Assembly: GCF_964340395.1 (NCBI RefSeq)
Contig: NC_135560.1
Location: 7,761,098-7,825,097, forward strand
DNA from: Glandiceps talaboti
Lineage: Eukaryota > Hemichordata > Enteropneusta > Spengelidae
Length of the DNA stretch: 64,000 nucleotides
Direction: 5' to 3'
The notes below the pieces were generated by a model. That model did no database searches, was not told the origin of the DNA, and saw only the letters and a program-made list of their open reading frames with translations. The translations under genes were made by a program, and so were the position numbers. Positions 11,404 through 29,239 of this stretch are shown piece after piece (the first letter of the stretch is position 1; each line of letters opens with the position of its first letter).

Positions 11404-11753
11404 CATCAAGTTTAGTATCTGGCTTCAAGTTCATTAGCTGAATTCAAGTTCATTAGCTGGCTTCAAGTTCATTAGCTGGCTTCAAGTTCATTAGCTGGCT
11501 TCAAGTTCATTAGCTGGTGTCAAGTTAATTAGCTGAATTCAAGTTCATTAGCTGGCTTCAAGTTCATTAGCTGGCGTCAAGTTCATTAGCTGGTGTCAAG
11601 TTCATTAGCTGGTGTCAAGTTCATTAGCTGGTGTCAAGTTCATTAGCTGGCTTCAAGTTCATTAGCTGGCGTCAAGTTCATTAGCTGGTGTCAAGTTCAT
11701 TAGCTTGTGTCAAATTCATTAGTTAGCATCAAGTTCATTAGCTGACTTTAAGT
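11404..11753. repeat. Minisatellite, unit about 18-19 bp (CAAGTTCATTAGCTGG..)
   Basis: Some 18 copies of CAAGTTCATTAGCTGGCTT-like units. The last bases alternate between CTT, CGT and TGT, and the array decays at its 3' end. No spacers, so not a CRISPR. Confidence 0.95.
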
Positions 11754-12240
11754 TCACGAACATAACCAGATTCGGTTTCATTTTGATTTTATTTTCACTT
11801 ACCATTGTTCAGTGTTCAGTATTTTCCAGCTTACACATAGATTATGTAGATATTCACATTAGAACTTTTTCAGCCAGCTTAAACCATTGAATAGCCAAAA
11901 CAACAAGTGTGAACAAGTAATTTTGAACAAGTACACATATTTTGACCAGACCAAACCCATGTATATGTTAGTTATCAGGCCTGGTGTGTGTATCTGAGTA
12001 TTTGTGAATGACTTTCAGTTAGCCAATTTCCAAGTTTCAGTGTCTCCCTTTTGACAACACATTCTGTAATTTGGTTATTTTTATGTCAGTATGAAGGTCA
12101 AATTTGAATTTATTTATTTTTTGCATAATTTTGTTATATCGCTGTGAACATCATCATGTGTATTCCAACAAGATTTTGTGTATGTGAACCAAAGCATTGT
12201 GATATCAAACCAAAGTAACATCCTTAAGCTAATTCCAAAT

Positions 12241-12338
12241 GTACACATACACACACAGACACAGACACACAGACACAGACACAGAAACATAGACGCACAG
12301 ACGCACACAGACACACACACACACACACACACACACAG
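12241..12338. repeat. (CA)n/(ACACAG)n microsatellite
   Basis: Interrupted CA-rich tract with ACAGACACAG variants. Confidence 0.9.
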
Positions 12339-13897
12339 AGGGTGAGATAGATAGAAATTACACAAAAGTGTGAAGATAACCCCATGGCATCATTCACAGG
12401 TAGCGATAAGTTTATCCAAAACTTGTTATTGCTGTACCATATTGTGTCTGATGTAAAAAGAACATAATGTTAAGTTTTATTAAGACAGAAAACTTACCTA
12501 CCACAAGCTACGATGTGTACAAACTAAAACTAATGTTGTTGTATGTAGTAAATTACACAAGTGGTTGATAGTGGTGCATTAGTATAAACACTGAATGAGG
12601 TGGTGCCACTTGAAAAAAAATAATCAGAGATGCCACCTTACTGTGAGTGTAATTATTGAATTAATTATGGCACTCACTTCACACATTCATTTCATTTTCT
12701 CAACCAATCATTGCCTCTGTGATCGGTAGTGTAAATAGTTTTCATTCATCATCCTTGGCATTGTAACATTTCCTTTCATGGTGAACACGTAATGGAGAAG
12801 ATGTGCCTGGGTGTTGACTGAAATATTTACCAAAAAACAAAAGTACTGAACCCTTACTTGAGTGAGGGCGCTAACACAAACAGATAGGGACATCAATGAA
12901 CTTTGCGTGGCTTATATCAACATGCTGTCTTAATAGTTTATGTCTGTGTTAGCTTGCCCATAGCTTATCTGCATTGCAGTGACATGTTACTTCTGATTTT
13001 AAATTTTAATACAACTCGTAAATGTGTCACAGAATAAGCAAAAGGATGGTGTAATAAATCTGTTCATATCTTTAATATCTTCCTAGTTACAATACACTTC
13101 CATGACAGTTTGTTATCAGTATTCATTGGTTTATGTGTACAAGGCAAACTCAGAATTCATTATGGAAAGAAACAACATAATCTCTGTCATGCCGCCCACA
13201 AAAATGTTGTATTGTGTTGGAGGGTGATCAGTACCCGCAGATACCATGAACCAGTTGCTTATAAATATTTGTCTACCCCTAAAATATTTTTGTTGCTGCG
13301 AAAGTAGTTAAGACTTTACCTTTGTTATCTGTATACTCAAGAGGATCTATACTCCGATTTTAGATTTCTATTTTTCTTTCACATATTACAGTTTATTTTC
13401 CTGTAACGGAGACAGTTGGGATTTCTTGCGAAGATTGTCTACACTCTGTATTGTGTACACTTATTATGTTGTGAATTCCCTGGATATGATTTGTATTTAA
13501 AATGCATTCCGAGATTCATCCAAATACAGTTATCTTTTTATTTCCGATTTCAGTTTTCAAAAAAGCCATAATTTAATGAAATTTCAATTTTAAAAAAAAA
13601 GCCATACTTTGATGTAATATCCAACTCAGTGAGTATGAATTTGGAACAGAGGCTTCTCGCCATGTAAATGTACTATTTATAATTCACCAGTCTGAATGAT
13701 TTAGAAATACCAGTGCATACATATGCATATAGTAATACTTTTGTGCAAAACAAATAATTTTATTGCGATAAATGCAGTGTGGTAGATGATATGGCTATAC
13801 AAACAAGCCTTAGATGGGACAGTAGTGGGTATGAAATCACCCCGAAGCTGTCAAGTTGTTATTTGATGTTTTGATTCCTGACAAACCCGAGTCAAAA

Positions 13898-14035
13898 TCA
13901 TGATGATGAGGTCAAATCATGATGAGGTCAGATCATGACTGTGGTCAAATCATGATGAGATCAGATCATGATGATACGGTCAGGTCAAATCATGATGAGG
14001 TCAAATCATGACAGTAATTTCAGGCCGTGATGACG
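13898..14035. repeat. Irregular TCATGATGAGGTCA-type tandem repeat
   Basis: About eight loosely spaced AATCATGATGAGGTCA-like words with varying linkers. Degenerate. Confidence 0.7.
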
Positions 14036-14894
14036 AGGTCAATTTGAGATGATCTCTGGATGCACAAGACTGTAAGATACAGACATTCGTGCTACACTAT
14101 AAGCCAGCACTCGTCATAAAGAAGCCTGATAGGGCTGAACAACTCGACGTATCTTACAGTCTATGGATGCACCAGAAAATTGTCATTGAAAGGTTCATTT
14201 TGTTTGTCTAAAACTTAGATTTACAAATTGCTGGTGATGAATAAAATATGTTTCCGTACTCAAGTAGAGTAACATATTAAGTACCTTCATACGAAGACAA
14301 AGAAATGCAGAAAAAGGCTTCAGCTCGCAACTGAAATGTTGTTTATGTATAAAGTAACTTCAACATCTTTACACCACCAGTGATCATTAGCTCATCACAA
14401 TAGCTCATATACACTTACTTTACTTTCTGTTAGATTTGAGACATGATTACTTTCTTAGGTCAATTTTCACTGTACGTACAAGTTTTGCGAACTATCACTG
14501 AAAACAATGGGTCCTCAAAAAAAAACTTCTACTGCACTAGCAAGTACTGAATTTTCTGTATAAAAACATACCACAAGTGTTTTTAATTGCCTTCTATTCC
14601 AAATAAAGTTTTTAAAAAATTGAAACCTGAATTTTTTTTAGCTTTGTTTTAAATCCTTATGGATTCAAGGGACCACGCTATTATGTCATTTTATTTAAAG
14701 TGCTGTATCGTACCTTTAGTCCTGTACCTTTCCATCTCTTTGTTTTATCAGTGTAAATGAATAATCTGTGTTTTATGTCAAGGGAACTTTATCCCATCAA
14801 AAGAACCCTGATGTTGTCGCAAATAAAGTTTTACAAGTTTTCATACATAACTGTCCTTGTTCTGACTGTGTACCTTTGGTATATATAGAATGCT

Positions 14895-15190
14895 TGGTCA
14901 GAGGTCAATAAATATATAGCCAGGTCAATAAATATATAGAGTAATAGAGTACAAAGGCCAATGGATATATAGAGTTCATGATTAGAGGTCAATAAATATG
15001 TAGAATTCATGATCAGAGGTCAATAAATATATAGAATTCATGATCAGAGGTCAATAAATATATAGAATTCATGATCAGAGGTCAATAAATATATAGAATT
15101 CATGATCAGAGGTCAATAAATATATAGAATTCATGATTATAGGTTAACAGACAGATTAATGGACATAGAATGTATGATCAGAGGCATGAT
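14895..15190. repeat. Minisatellite, 31-bp unit (AGGTCAATAAATATATAGAA..)
   Basis: Head-to-tail units AGGTCAATAAATATATAGAA + TTCATGATCAG, near-identical in the middle and diverged at both edges. Confidence 0.95.
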
Positions 15191-15254
15191 AAGAGGTCAA
15201 TGGATACATAAAATACATGATCAGAGGTCAATGGAGATACAGAGTACACAATCA

Positions 15255-15741
15255 GACATCACTGAGTATATAGTGCATGAGCAGAGGTCAGTGAATACAT
15301 AGTGCATGAGCAGAGGTCAGTGAATACATAGTGCATGAGCAGAGGTCAGTGAATACATAGTGCATGAGCAGAGGTCAGTGAATACATAGTGCATGAGCAG
15401 AGGTCAGTGAATACATAGTGCATGAGCAGACATCAGTGAATACATAGTGCATGAGCAGAGGTCAGTGAATACATAGTGCATGAGCAGAGGTCAGTGAATA
15501 CATAGTGCATGAGCAGACATCAGTGAATACATAGTGCATGAGCAGAGGTCAGTGAATACATAGTGCATGAGCAGAGGTCGGTGAATACATAGTGCATGAG
15601 CAGACATCAGTGAATACATAGTGCATGAGCAGAGGTCGGTGAATACATAGTGCATGAACAGAGGTCGGTGAATACATAGTGCATGAGCAGAGGTCAGTGA
15701 ATACATAGTGCATGAGCAGACATCAGTGAATACATAGTGCA
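15255..15741. repeat. Minisatellite, 29-bp unit (AGGTCAGTGAATACATAGTG..)
   Basis: About 17 units AGGTCAGTGAATACATAGTG + CATGAGCAG; some read ACATCAGTG or AGGTCGGTG. The unit aligns with the 31-bp unit just upstream, so both arrays derive from one ancestor. The minus-strand open frame across it is a by-product of the 29-bp period. Confidence 0.95.
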
Positions 15742-15889
15742 GGCTTTTTTTCCATCTACACAAATAAAATCATGTTTTCATGAAATTAATTCTAGTTTAA
15801 GTTAAGAAAATGTCGATTACATATTCAAGAAGGTACAGCAACAGCTATTCATTCTTAGGATGATTAAAAGTTTTAATGTAGGCTGTCAT

Positions 15890-16200
15890 ATACCGGTTAT
15901 TACACCATGTACTAGCCATTTAGAACAAAAAATATGGAATATATACTCTGGTCGTTCTACGTTACGACAACGCGCGTCTACGTCAAGACAACATGTGTAA
16001 AGTCTACGTGACGAGTTATACTGTCTTCAAAATATGAGTCAAAATGTTCAAAATTGACATTACTTTTTGATTTTTCTGTGATATTACTGGCGCGGGTATA
16101 ATTATGTTATTCTCCAATATTTTTCTTCATTCAGCCGGAAAATACTCGTGACCAAAGGGTTGTCACTACTCATCTATCGACTCATGATGTCACACCCTGG
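15890..16200 (-). repeat. R1 inverted-repeat element, copy 3
   Basis: Reverse-orientation relative of 3906-4240: GAGTCAAAATGTTCAAAATT, then a TATAATTATGTTATTCTCC end, then CTTCATTCAGCCGGAAAATA. Intergenic. Confidence 0.7.
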
Positions 16201-19030
16201 GAATATGAGGGTCTATAATATAATAACTTTTTTTATTGCTAGAAATTACAGGCTTACAAAATACTCTAACCTTATCCACAAATGTACAAAATGTCAAAAT
16301 TTACAAGTCAAATGAGCCACAAATTGAATAGATAATGTAGAGAATTACAAAACAAATTTCTGGCTAGGGCCACAAAGATAGTTCTTAGGAATTAGTCGAA
16401 CTTGTGGCCCAAAGAAGAACTAATTGTGATTATGCGGTGTGTTGTGTCAGACTGACAGTTGGGAAATTAATAAGAATTCATTTGACAAAAGGAAAATAAA
16501 GTGAGAACCGAAACAATAAACAAATCAATTTGAAAAAAAAGGTGTGCCACAGGACTGCAGAAAGTTGGCTGTGATTACACCCGAGTCCAAAACTTAGTAA
16601 ATCAATACATTAAGATAATTACCCTCCTTAAAGATCAAGATCTTTCTCATCTATTAGACGGAGAATTTTACATAACTTAGGAAATAGAAAGTAATTTGTT
16701 TATTCACTCACTCACAGTACCATCACCATGAAACTTAAGTCGGCTATCCTGGTCACCCTCCCATTGTGTGATCTCGTATGTTTCGTACCACCCCCATCCC
16801 CACCTCCTCCCGGCACAAAAGCACACATGCTCATCCTCAGTGGTACTAGTCTAAAAGTTTAGTTCATACAGATTTAACTTACAAACTCAGTTTTGTGAAA
16901 CTTTCGCCTACCCATGGTTGATGTAGCTTCTATCTAGCTGTTGAATCTCATGGATGGAATGAGATAAAACAGTTGCGTCAAATACATCCGTCATTTTAGG
17001 TGCTAAGGTATGGCTTATGATCTATTCACAATGACTAATTCAATAGCCTTTTACAATGTAATAAGACCATAACGTTCGTGGTCCAAGTTTTACTATAGAG
17101 ATCTTAAGTTATAGGTGGATAACAAAATTAGAATAATTATCATGGTTATAGTGGTCATCATTGCTTCCACATGGGCAGGCCCACTCACTGCGAAAAAAAG
17201 ACACTTCTAAATACGTCAATATTAACGATATTATCGACATTTTATTGTATTCTGATAGAAACGTTCTGAGACATAACTCGGGAAACAAATGCCTGTGACT
17301 GACAAATATCCCTAGGTGCTAAAATACAAACTCCACGATCACATCTGTTGTAATTATACATTGCAGACTTGAATACCGTGCATATGTTTTTTTGTTGTAT
17401 TGTCATTTGTGTCGGGGATTTTTCGCCCCTAACTCAACATATAATCTATACACTTAAAGTTTATTTTTAGGACCAGACAGACTATTACGTTGCATTATAT
17501 AAGCTTACACTCGAATTTTATGTTACCACATGACTAAACTTCACAGACACAGACACAGACACAGACACAGACACAGACAAACTAATAAAATAGTCGCATG
17601 AACCACAGACAAGTACATGACTGTATGTACATGAACCTACATCAGAGGGACCCGGTGTTGTATTTGTATCAATGTTTGTCAGTTTGATATAGTGATAAGA
17701 AGTAGACTTTTTTTCGATACCTTCAAAGCAACCTTTCATTGTCCACCACTGATAAAACGACCAGAGACGTTCTGATCACAGGCGTTTCTATATAAGGGTG
17801 ACCTTTTTTGTCTTTGTTTTGTTTCTCATCTCCAGTGGAATAGTCAGGTAGGGCGGGTGGGCGAACGAAAAGGGGGGGGGGTGCATTTTTTGAGTTCTAT
17901 TCTCTGTCCTTTCTGTCCCGTCAGTCTCTCTATATCTTCTTTTCTCTTCCCTTTATTGAATTCCTTGTTACAGGTCTATTTCCTTCATTTTAGCAAGGTT
18001 GACAAGTCCGTAGAACAACTTTGTAAGAAGATGAGTACTTATCATCCTGATGGGTGTATATCTGTAGCCATGAACTATTGTATGATTTTATCAGGAGTAC
18101 TAATACATTCGTCCTATTAAACAAAGTCGCATTATATTGACTTCGGTAGCAATTTTTTCAAGTTATCCAATTTGAACTTTAGTAACTTTTTGGAACACTT
18201 GTGTTATTGCCATCAGTGTGCTACATGAATTATCATTTATATATGTCATTGAGTGAAAATCATTACTTCTATTTTAAAGATTTTTCTTCACTGTGAACTT
18301 GTCAAAATAATCCACCAGGCAACATGTAAACATTTCTAGAACTCAGTACTCCTTAGGGTTTTACTGTATAAAAGTTATAATGTAAACATCGGTAACATGC
18401 CATGCATGTGTTCAAAATTAAGACTGTCTTGATTTACCTTGCAGTACAGTATACATAGCGTCTTGTAACAAACATCGTGAGCCTATATATGCTACATGCT
18501 GCGCGAAGCTGTGATAATTTCATTTATTGCACATGCGCAGTGAACAAAGAACGTCTTCCAAGGTCATGCATGGGTCATGAAAGACGCATTACCATTACAG
18601 AGTCTGTCATTTCCCCCATGATACAACTGATTTAAAGCTAAAGACTGGTCAAAAAATAGGGTTTTTTTGAGGAATGCAATATGCCTTTTACCAGTTTTAG
18701 GTATAATTTTGAAAATGATATAAATATTCTGAGCTATTACTTATTTTGACCCCAAAAATACATATGTGCATACAAGAAACGGTCATTATCCTGAAAACAA
18801 AGGTGGTGAAATAGTATGTTCTCTGCATTTTTTACATATTCAGTTATCAATTTTTAAGTATGCAAAGTATAAGGAAAATCTATCAACTTTTTTTTTAATT
18901 TGACACCTCCCCCTTAAAGTTTGTTTTATCATGCCCATTTAAATTTGAGATAGTTTATGAAGAGGATTGAACGTGGTGCATTGACTGTGGTCTGGAATCT
19001 TTGATAGAAGTCAGCCAAAGTCAAAGTTTG
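16200..19030. other. Intergenic DNA, no gene recognised
   Basis: Apart from a short (GACACA)n tract at 17545-17580 and a poly-G run near 17870, I see no homology, RNA gene or repeat family here. An open frame at 17857-18120 has no recognised relative. Confidence 0.5.
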
Positions 19031-19189
19031 CTCATTGGTGGTTTTCATGATTTTTAAACTCTCTATTTTACAATATTTATCTCCACAAAGCCTGATTAGG
19101 CAAATTGTTACTTTGCACTCTCAATCAACTAAGCTTGTTCGAATGACTCATACAGGATATAGCTTGTTCAACTTATATGCAAATACTTT

Positions 19190-19375
19190 CTTTTCAACTT
19201 CACGCAAGCAGCAGCTTGCAATGGATTGTATGCTCCCCAGGGAGTTGAGGAAGACTAAAGGGTTGTTGTACCGTTCTGATCCGAGCCAGGGGTAATAATT
19301 GTAAAGCGCCTTGAGCACAGCGTGGGAAAGCGCTATATAAGAACCAACATTGTTATTATTATTATTATCGTTACA
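19190..19375 (+). mobile_element. SINE/LINE 3'-tail fragment
   Basis: Contains TTGCAATGGATTGTATGCTC, then GCGCCTTGAGCACAG, GGAAAGCGCTATATAAGAAC and a (ATT)n end. The GCGCTATATAAG plus ATT tail is typical of tails shared by SINEs and L2/CR1-like LINEs. The first 20 bp and the TATAAGAACC..CATTATTA end also occur in the SINE inside calmodulin-like introns 3 of units 2 and 3. Confidence 0.65.
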
Positions 19376-19929
19376 TCAGTGGGAACGATTGTTACAAGTT
19401 TAGAGGCTGGAATGTTCTGGAATGTTCAAAACAATTGTAATGACAAGTCTCAACAATACTACTCCAACTATAGGCGTAAAGTGCGCTGGTTCAATAAGAA
19501 GAGCGCTGATCGAATTAGAAGAGCGATTTGTCGTCTTCGGCCACGGTAGTACTGGCCACGGTATAAAGTGGGGCAAACTTTAAATCACATCCAGCATCAT
19601 TCCCAGCAAAAGTCAGCTCCATTTATTGGATAAAATTTGCATTTTATGACGAGGTTCTTTTGCCCGTCAAACGTGTTTGAAGTGAAGGAGCGTGACCTGA
19701 CGAACCTTTGAAAGATTAAATGTTTTATTGTACAGATGATGATATAGGGTTTTGTTTTTACACAATCATGTATACGGTCGATATACTACACAGTAATACA
19801 CCAACCTTGCCCCAAAACGTGGCAAATAATATCTGTATTAAAATGATCTTTGTTTAAAATGAAAAGTTAATTAATGCAAGTGTATAACACATTTACGTTG
19901 TTGAGATGTAAATGAATTAAGGGATATCG

Positions 19930-21020
19930 CGCGTTACGGAACACTATTGTTTTCCCCGTCGATCGTTTAAAGCCCCTAATTCCGTAGTGTGACCCAGTTT
20001 GTCCAGAAGAATCTTGTGATTTAATGTTTGAGATCTATGAAAATACCTGTCCATTGTCAATTTTTTTTCTGCGATGTCAGAGACTAGGTCCGCAAGGGCA
20101 AGTTTTGTACCGTGTTTTTTGCGAAATCCATACTGAGATTTTTAAAAGAATATTATGACTTTCTGGTTGTTTGTTTACGATTGATTCCAAACTATTGGAA
20201 GAATCGATATGGGCCTATAGTTGCAGACATCAGAAACAGATCTTTTTTTATAGACGGGTATCATTTTTGCTATTTTCAGTTGATTGGGAACATTACCTTG
20301 GCTTCAATAATGAACAGGTAATGGATATGTGCGAGTGGAAGACCGATAATGTTTGCAGCATGTTTAACGAATTTTGGGTGAATCTTGTCCTGCCCAACTG
20401 ATTTCTTAGGGTCAAATAGTTCAATTTCACTGATAACGTCGTATTCATTGACTGCATTGGCGAAGGAAAAACGAAGAAAAACGAATGTAGATAGTTCTCC
20501 CTTAGATATCCGTTTCTATTTTGGCAGCAAGGTTATAGGGCATACATTTGTTATATAATCGTTGAAATTTTCTGCATTGTCGCTAGTACTACTTGTGAGG
20601 GTCGTTTTGTTGCTGGGGCATTTGAAATTCAAATTAGTGGGGTGACTTTTTCTTGCTTTTGTTCAGAATTCCATTGCTCACTTGCCACGACTTGTTTGTA
20701 TTTCCATGGGCGTTTAGCAATGAATCTGCAAAATATTTCTTTTTGATTGATGTTAGGAGTTTTGTAAGGACGTTTCTATAAATAGTATATTTATGTTTTT
20801 CAATTTCGGCATTGTGCGGATTACTTTTAATTTTTTTAAAAATATTTGTGCTTTGTCCTGACTTTATAAGAATTGAATAGAGCCAGGGCTTCCGGATAGA
20901 TTTGGATTTGTTCTTTATCAATTTATTTTGTACATGTCTATGATACCATAAAAGTGATTGTAAAATATTGTATATGCCTCGATAGGATTCGAGCAAACTG
21001 GTTGAATTGCCAGGATACAT
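19930..21020 (-). mobile_element. Decayed LINE (CR1/Jockey-like) reverse-transcriptase ORF
   Basis: On the minus strand the linker between endonuclease and RT reads KPWLYSILIKSG, YRNVLTKLL and KKKYFADSLLN. It is followed by SVGQDKIHPKFVKHAA, LPLAHI, FPNQLKIAKMIPVYKK, NYRPISILP, QYGFRKKHGTKLALADL and KILLDKLGHYGIRG. These are the ordered RT blocks of non-LTR elements. Stops, frameshifts and a lost LDLSKAFDT block show it is dead, and its end is truncated before the FADD block. It lies just outside the duplicated array. Confidence 0.85.
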
Positions 21021-21433
21021 TATTTAAATCACGTACACACGCAAATTCCCCACAAGCGTAACTCTAGATGTACTCCCGTGTACCTTCGCTGTTACTCGCT
21101 TCTCTGGTACAACGATATACCTAGATTTTTCAAATGCGTCCTGGTCATAACTCCTAAAGTCATACTTATAAGGGTTTTTTGAGATTTAAAGACATGATCA
21201 AATTGTTTAATCACTCCTAAAATAGGACAGCGATTACTTCTATCAGTCTGAATTCTTCCGCATTCAATGGTTTGTGATATTGGTAAGAAAGTGATGAATG
21301 ACCGTAATTTTAACGTTATATAATTATGTTATGTTTTCACGAGGAATTAAACAGAAATTAGAGCTCTATGGCACAACGGGCGTTCCAGTGCATTGAATTG
21401 GTTCAATAACTACCTCACAAAACCGAAACATAT

Positions 21434-21600
21434 CAAAGCACCTTTAAAAGTTCACCCCAATAAATCGTAGGATCTTCAACCTGGTATCGATTTTAAATGT
21501 TTTTCGACATGTTCAAATACTGTGCATTCTGTAAATACTATGCATTCATTATTATATAATATCAATTAGTTTATTTATTTCTACTTTTATTAAAGAGTTT
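21434..21600 (+). mobile_element. LINE 3'-tail remnant upstream of gene 1
   Basis: Matches the end of the LINE tail found at 31940-32781 (GATCTTCAACCTGGTATCGA, ACTGTGCATTCTGTAAATAC, TTTATTTATTTCTACTTTT) but stops at CTACTTTT. It therefore lacks the LINE 3' UTR and palindrome present before genes 2-4. Confidence 0.7.
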
Positions 21601-21828
21601 CAATTTGGTGTTTCTTTGCAACTGAGCGATAATTGTGTGATGTGAAATTATGAAATTACTGTCCACAAAAAATGAAAATGTCCTTTCTTTCCTAGAAACT
21701 AGACGTTCCCTTTAATAAGGGTCCACTCATTTCCATATACACGTCAGTCATAATGCATCATTATACATTTTACCACATGGCGAGCATAATTGGTTATGAA
21801 CACAAAAGGCTGATATGCATGCATAATT

Positions 21829-21981
21829 AATTAGTGCGGACACGTCGACTTTAATAAAAAGCCACACCTCACACATCTGTAGCTCAGAACAACGTTTGAG
21901 CAACTCTTTGGCGACGTCAAACAGTCACCCCTGCAAATTCATAACTCAGCATTTCCCGCTACAGTTCTACAAGTATACAGT
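21829..21981 (+). promoter_or_regulatory. Promoter/5' UTR of calmodulin-like gene 1
   Basis: A conserved 150-bp block precedes the ATG in all four genes: AATTAATTAGTGCGG, a TATA-like TTAATAAAAAG (21851), GCCACACCTCACACATCT, CAGAACAACGTT, GAGCAACTCTTTGGCGACGTC, and a 5' UTR ending ATACAGT. The TATA-like word lies about 130 bp upstream of the ATG. Gene 1 has the better A/T box; genes 2-4 read CTTAAAAAG or CTTTAAAAG. Confidence 0.6.
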
Positions 21982-27047
<5,066 letters not shown>

Positions 27048-27225
27048 ACAACAATCGCCAAATCTCGAATTGGATATCGATGGTGTTTTTTGCATAAAAG
27101 CATTTTTGGGTTGCTATAACAAGGGGCATGGTCTTATAAATTGAGTCCTACTCTCACTTTTAACAATTTCTGGTGCATGTATTTTCATCTCATTGTTTTT
27201 GATATCCATGGTAACTTACGTAATG

Positions 27226-27235
27226 AATAAATAAA
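27226..27235 (+). terminator. Poly(A) signals of calmodulin-like gene 1
   Basis: Overlapping AATAAATAAA about 180 bp after the stop. The equivalent signals sit at 41292 (gene 2) and 54766 (gene 3). Confidence 0.6.
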
Positions 27236-27239
27236 TCAA

Positions 27240-28850
27240 TCAAACTTTCTTTCACATTAGCAGGCGAGTTGTGTTTTCTTGTTCTAAGAGTGACATTGTG
27301 TGAATTGATTTGGGCTGATGTCGGCTCTATAAAACTCTGTTTGTAAAGAGGAGCATAGGAAATCAATGCATTGCATGTCAACAGAAGGGCTTTCCTTTAT
27401 GCCACATAATTTTTACTTTCCTTAAGTGAAGATTATGTTGTCTGTGTATGTTTGTGGACATGAAATCGAACAAAATACTGCATGACATTTGACTGCATGA
27501 CATTTGTCTGTACAGATAATGCTCGTTAGAACAGAAATCAAAAGGCTTGCTTTCCTGTCCTTACAGAAAACACTACATCTGGGACAAGTTAGACTTGTTG
27601 AGTTTCTCACTCAAACACTTCACCAAATCTTGACTGCCATAATCTACTACAGCACAATTTGATCAATCTCAAACTCCCCATACTGTGATTCAATCAAATG
27701 ATATCATTTACTTTTTAAGATTGTTTTAAGTATATTCTCGGGTTATTTTTTTTTCTTGTCATTTTTGATCAAGAAGTTCTCCTGTAAACCAGACACTTCG
27801 TTTCAATATCTACTATTTATTCTACTATATTACACATATTTGAATTAAAATTTGATAGAGCCATAAAATATGGTTAACAGACAGGCAACCCCAGTAGAAC
27901 TTCTAGATAGTTATAGATATGGTCCTCACTTCTGAAAGCTGCTTCTGAATAGCGCCTCTAGTGGCCAAACTAAACAATCTTTGATTGAATTACAATCCAT
28001 TGTACTTCACGAACACTACTCAGCTGATTCACACTGAACCATGGTTTACTGGAGTTTGCAATCTTTTTGCTTTTTCCTTTTTCCTAAAAATATATGAAAA
28101 AGCATATCTATTCAAGGTCCAGTTTGAATTTGGATCAATATTTAGCTGTAAAGCAGTTTTTCAAAGCTATAGAAAAAAAGTTGGTCTTGAACAAAAAAAA
28201 AGTTATCCTAATGGCTCCACTAATAAGATAACACTAATGAGTGAACCTGGGATTGAAACCCTGGCCTTTATCAATTTATCACAGATATTGCCATATTTAA
28301 AAGGTATTCGCAGTATTCAGAGGCACACTTGACCATCACTTGAAAATATGATTGAACACAAATCGTAATGTACACCTTGAATTAAGATATAACTTATAAA
28401 TGATCTGATGATGTAATTCATTGGCCATGTACAAATGTGGCGGAAATCCCTACTATACAGTCAACTGTTGTAACGATACCAGAACACAAATTGTAAGGTT
28501 AGAGAAGAAGGCATACATAAACTGTATATGAGATAACAGCTTATTTGGCATTTTATATTACTTAGTAATTATTTTCATTTTAACATAAAACTCTTATAAA
28601 AAGTAACATTTCTGCTACTTTCAACTACACATATGCCAAGAAGACTGTATCACGCTACCAGCTACCACCATTCCACTGCATCCCACGTAAACTAACAAAT
28701 AATTTCTGCTTTCCTTTAAATACTCGCACAAAATATGCGGGTCTTGCGAAATAGAAAGTTTACGTGCATTTAGTAAGGTGTGCATATTATACCAACCTTG
28801 TTTCCGTGTTGTAGATCTTAGTTTGTTCAAGGTATACGTAATGCATGCCC
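27240..28850. other. Downstream spacer of gene 1, conserved only as part of the duplicated unit
   Basis: Reads nearly the same in units 2 (41300-42900) and 3 (54775-56390). I recognise no gene. Short open frames recur in all copies because the DNA is nearly identical, which is not evidence of coding. Confidence 0.5.
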
Positions 28851-29225
28851 GGGGGCTACTCACCTTATTTGAGTATACGTATATGTGCCGCCCTTTGGTG
28901 TGCGTTTTCTAGCCCTTTGGTCTAAAATGGGGTCTAGTTTTTTTCGAGTTGAAGAATCTAAAACGGGGTCCACTTTGCATTAGTTTCAATTTTACTTGGT
29001 CTAAAATGTGGTCCATTGTCCTCTACCAAATCATAACTGCCATTTATCGCCCCAAAATGTTGCTCGTAAGACAAATATTTTTAGGTCTAAATTTAATCTT
29101 TTAAAAAACCTGAAAAGGTCTACAATGGGGTAGTGATTTCTGGTCGAAGTGGGTCTAAACTGGGTCCTGGGGTTTCCAGCACTGGCCACACAACCCTACC
29201 AGAGCTGGCCACTGGTACGCCGACC
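28850..29225. repeat. GGTCTAAAATGGGGTC-type repeat block, unit 1
   Basis: Irregular repeats of GGTCTAAAA(T/C)GGGGTC and relatives, ending in a poly-C tract at 29224-29236. Copies at about 42895-43300 and 56375-56772. Confidence 0.7.
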
Positions 29226-29239
29226 CCCCCCCCCCCAGT

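Larger units (their letters stand above)
10026..14870 (+). other. Presumed PARP6/8 3' UTR and downstream DNA
   Basis: No exon is recognised after the stop at 10023-10025. AATAAA signals occur near 14600 (CCAAATAAAGTTTT) and near 14821 (GCAAATAAAGTTTT). The second is followed by TGTTCTGACTGTGT, a plausible downstream GT-rich element, so a 4.8-kb 3' UTR is possible but unproven. The region contains the tandem repeats listed separately. Confidence 0.35.

Noticed and set aside
15255-15741. CRISPR-like look of the regular 29-bp repeats, and a minus-strand 90-codon frame
   Set aside because: Units are contiguous without spacers and the host is an animal; the frame comes from the 29-bp period.
17857-18120. 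87-codon open frame with an acceptor-like TTACAG inside
   Set aside because: No recognised family, no exon partners and G-rich/T-rich simple sequence at its start.
20112-20321. Plus-strand frames over 20.1-20.4 kb
   Set aside because: They are shadows of the minus-strand LINE reverse-transcriptase relic.
27985-28332. 115-codon frame retained in units 1, 2 and 3
   Set aside because: The surrounding non-coding DNA is equally conserved, so retention is not evidence of selection; no domain recognised.
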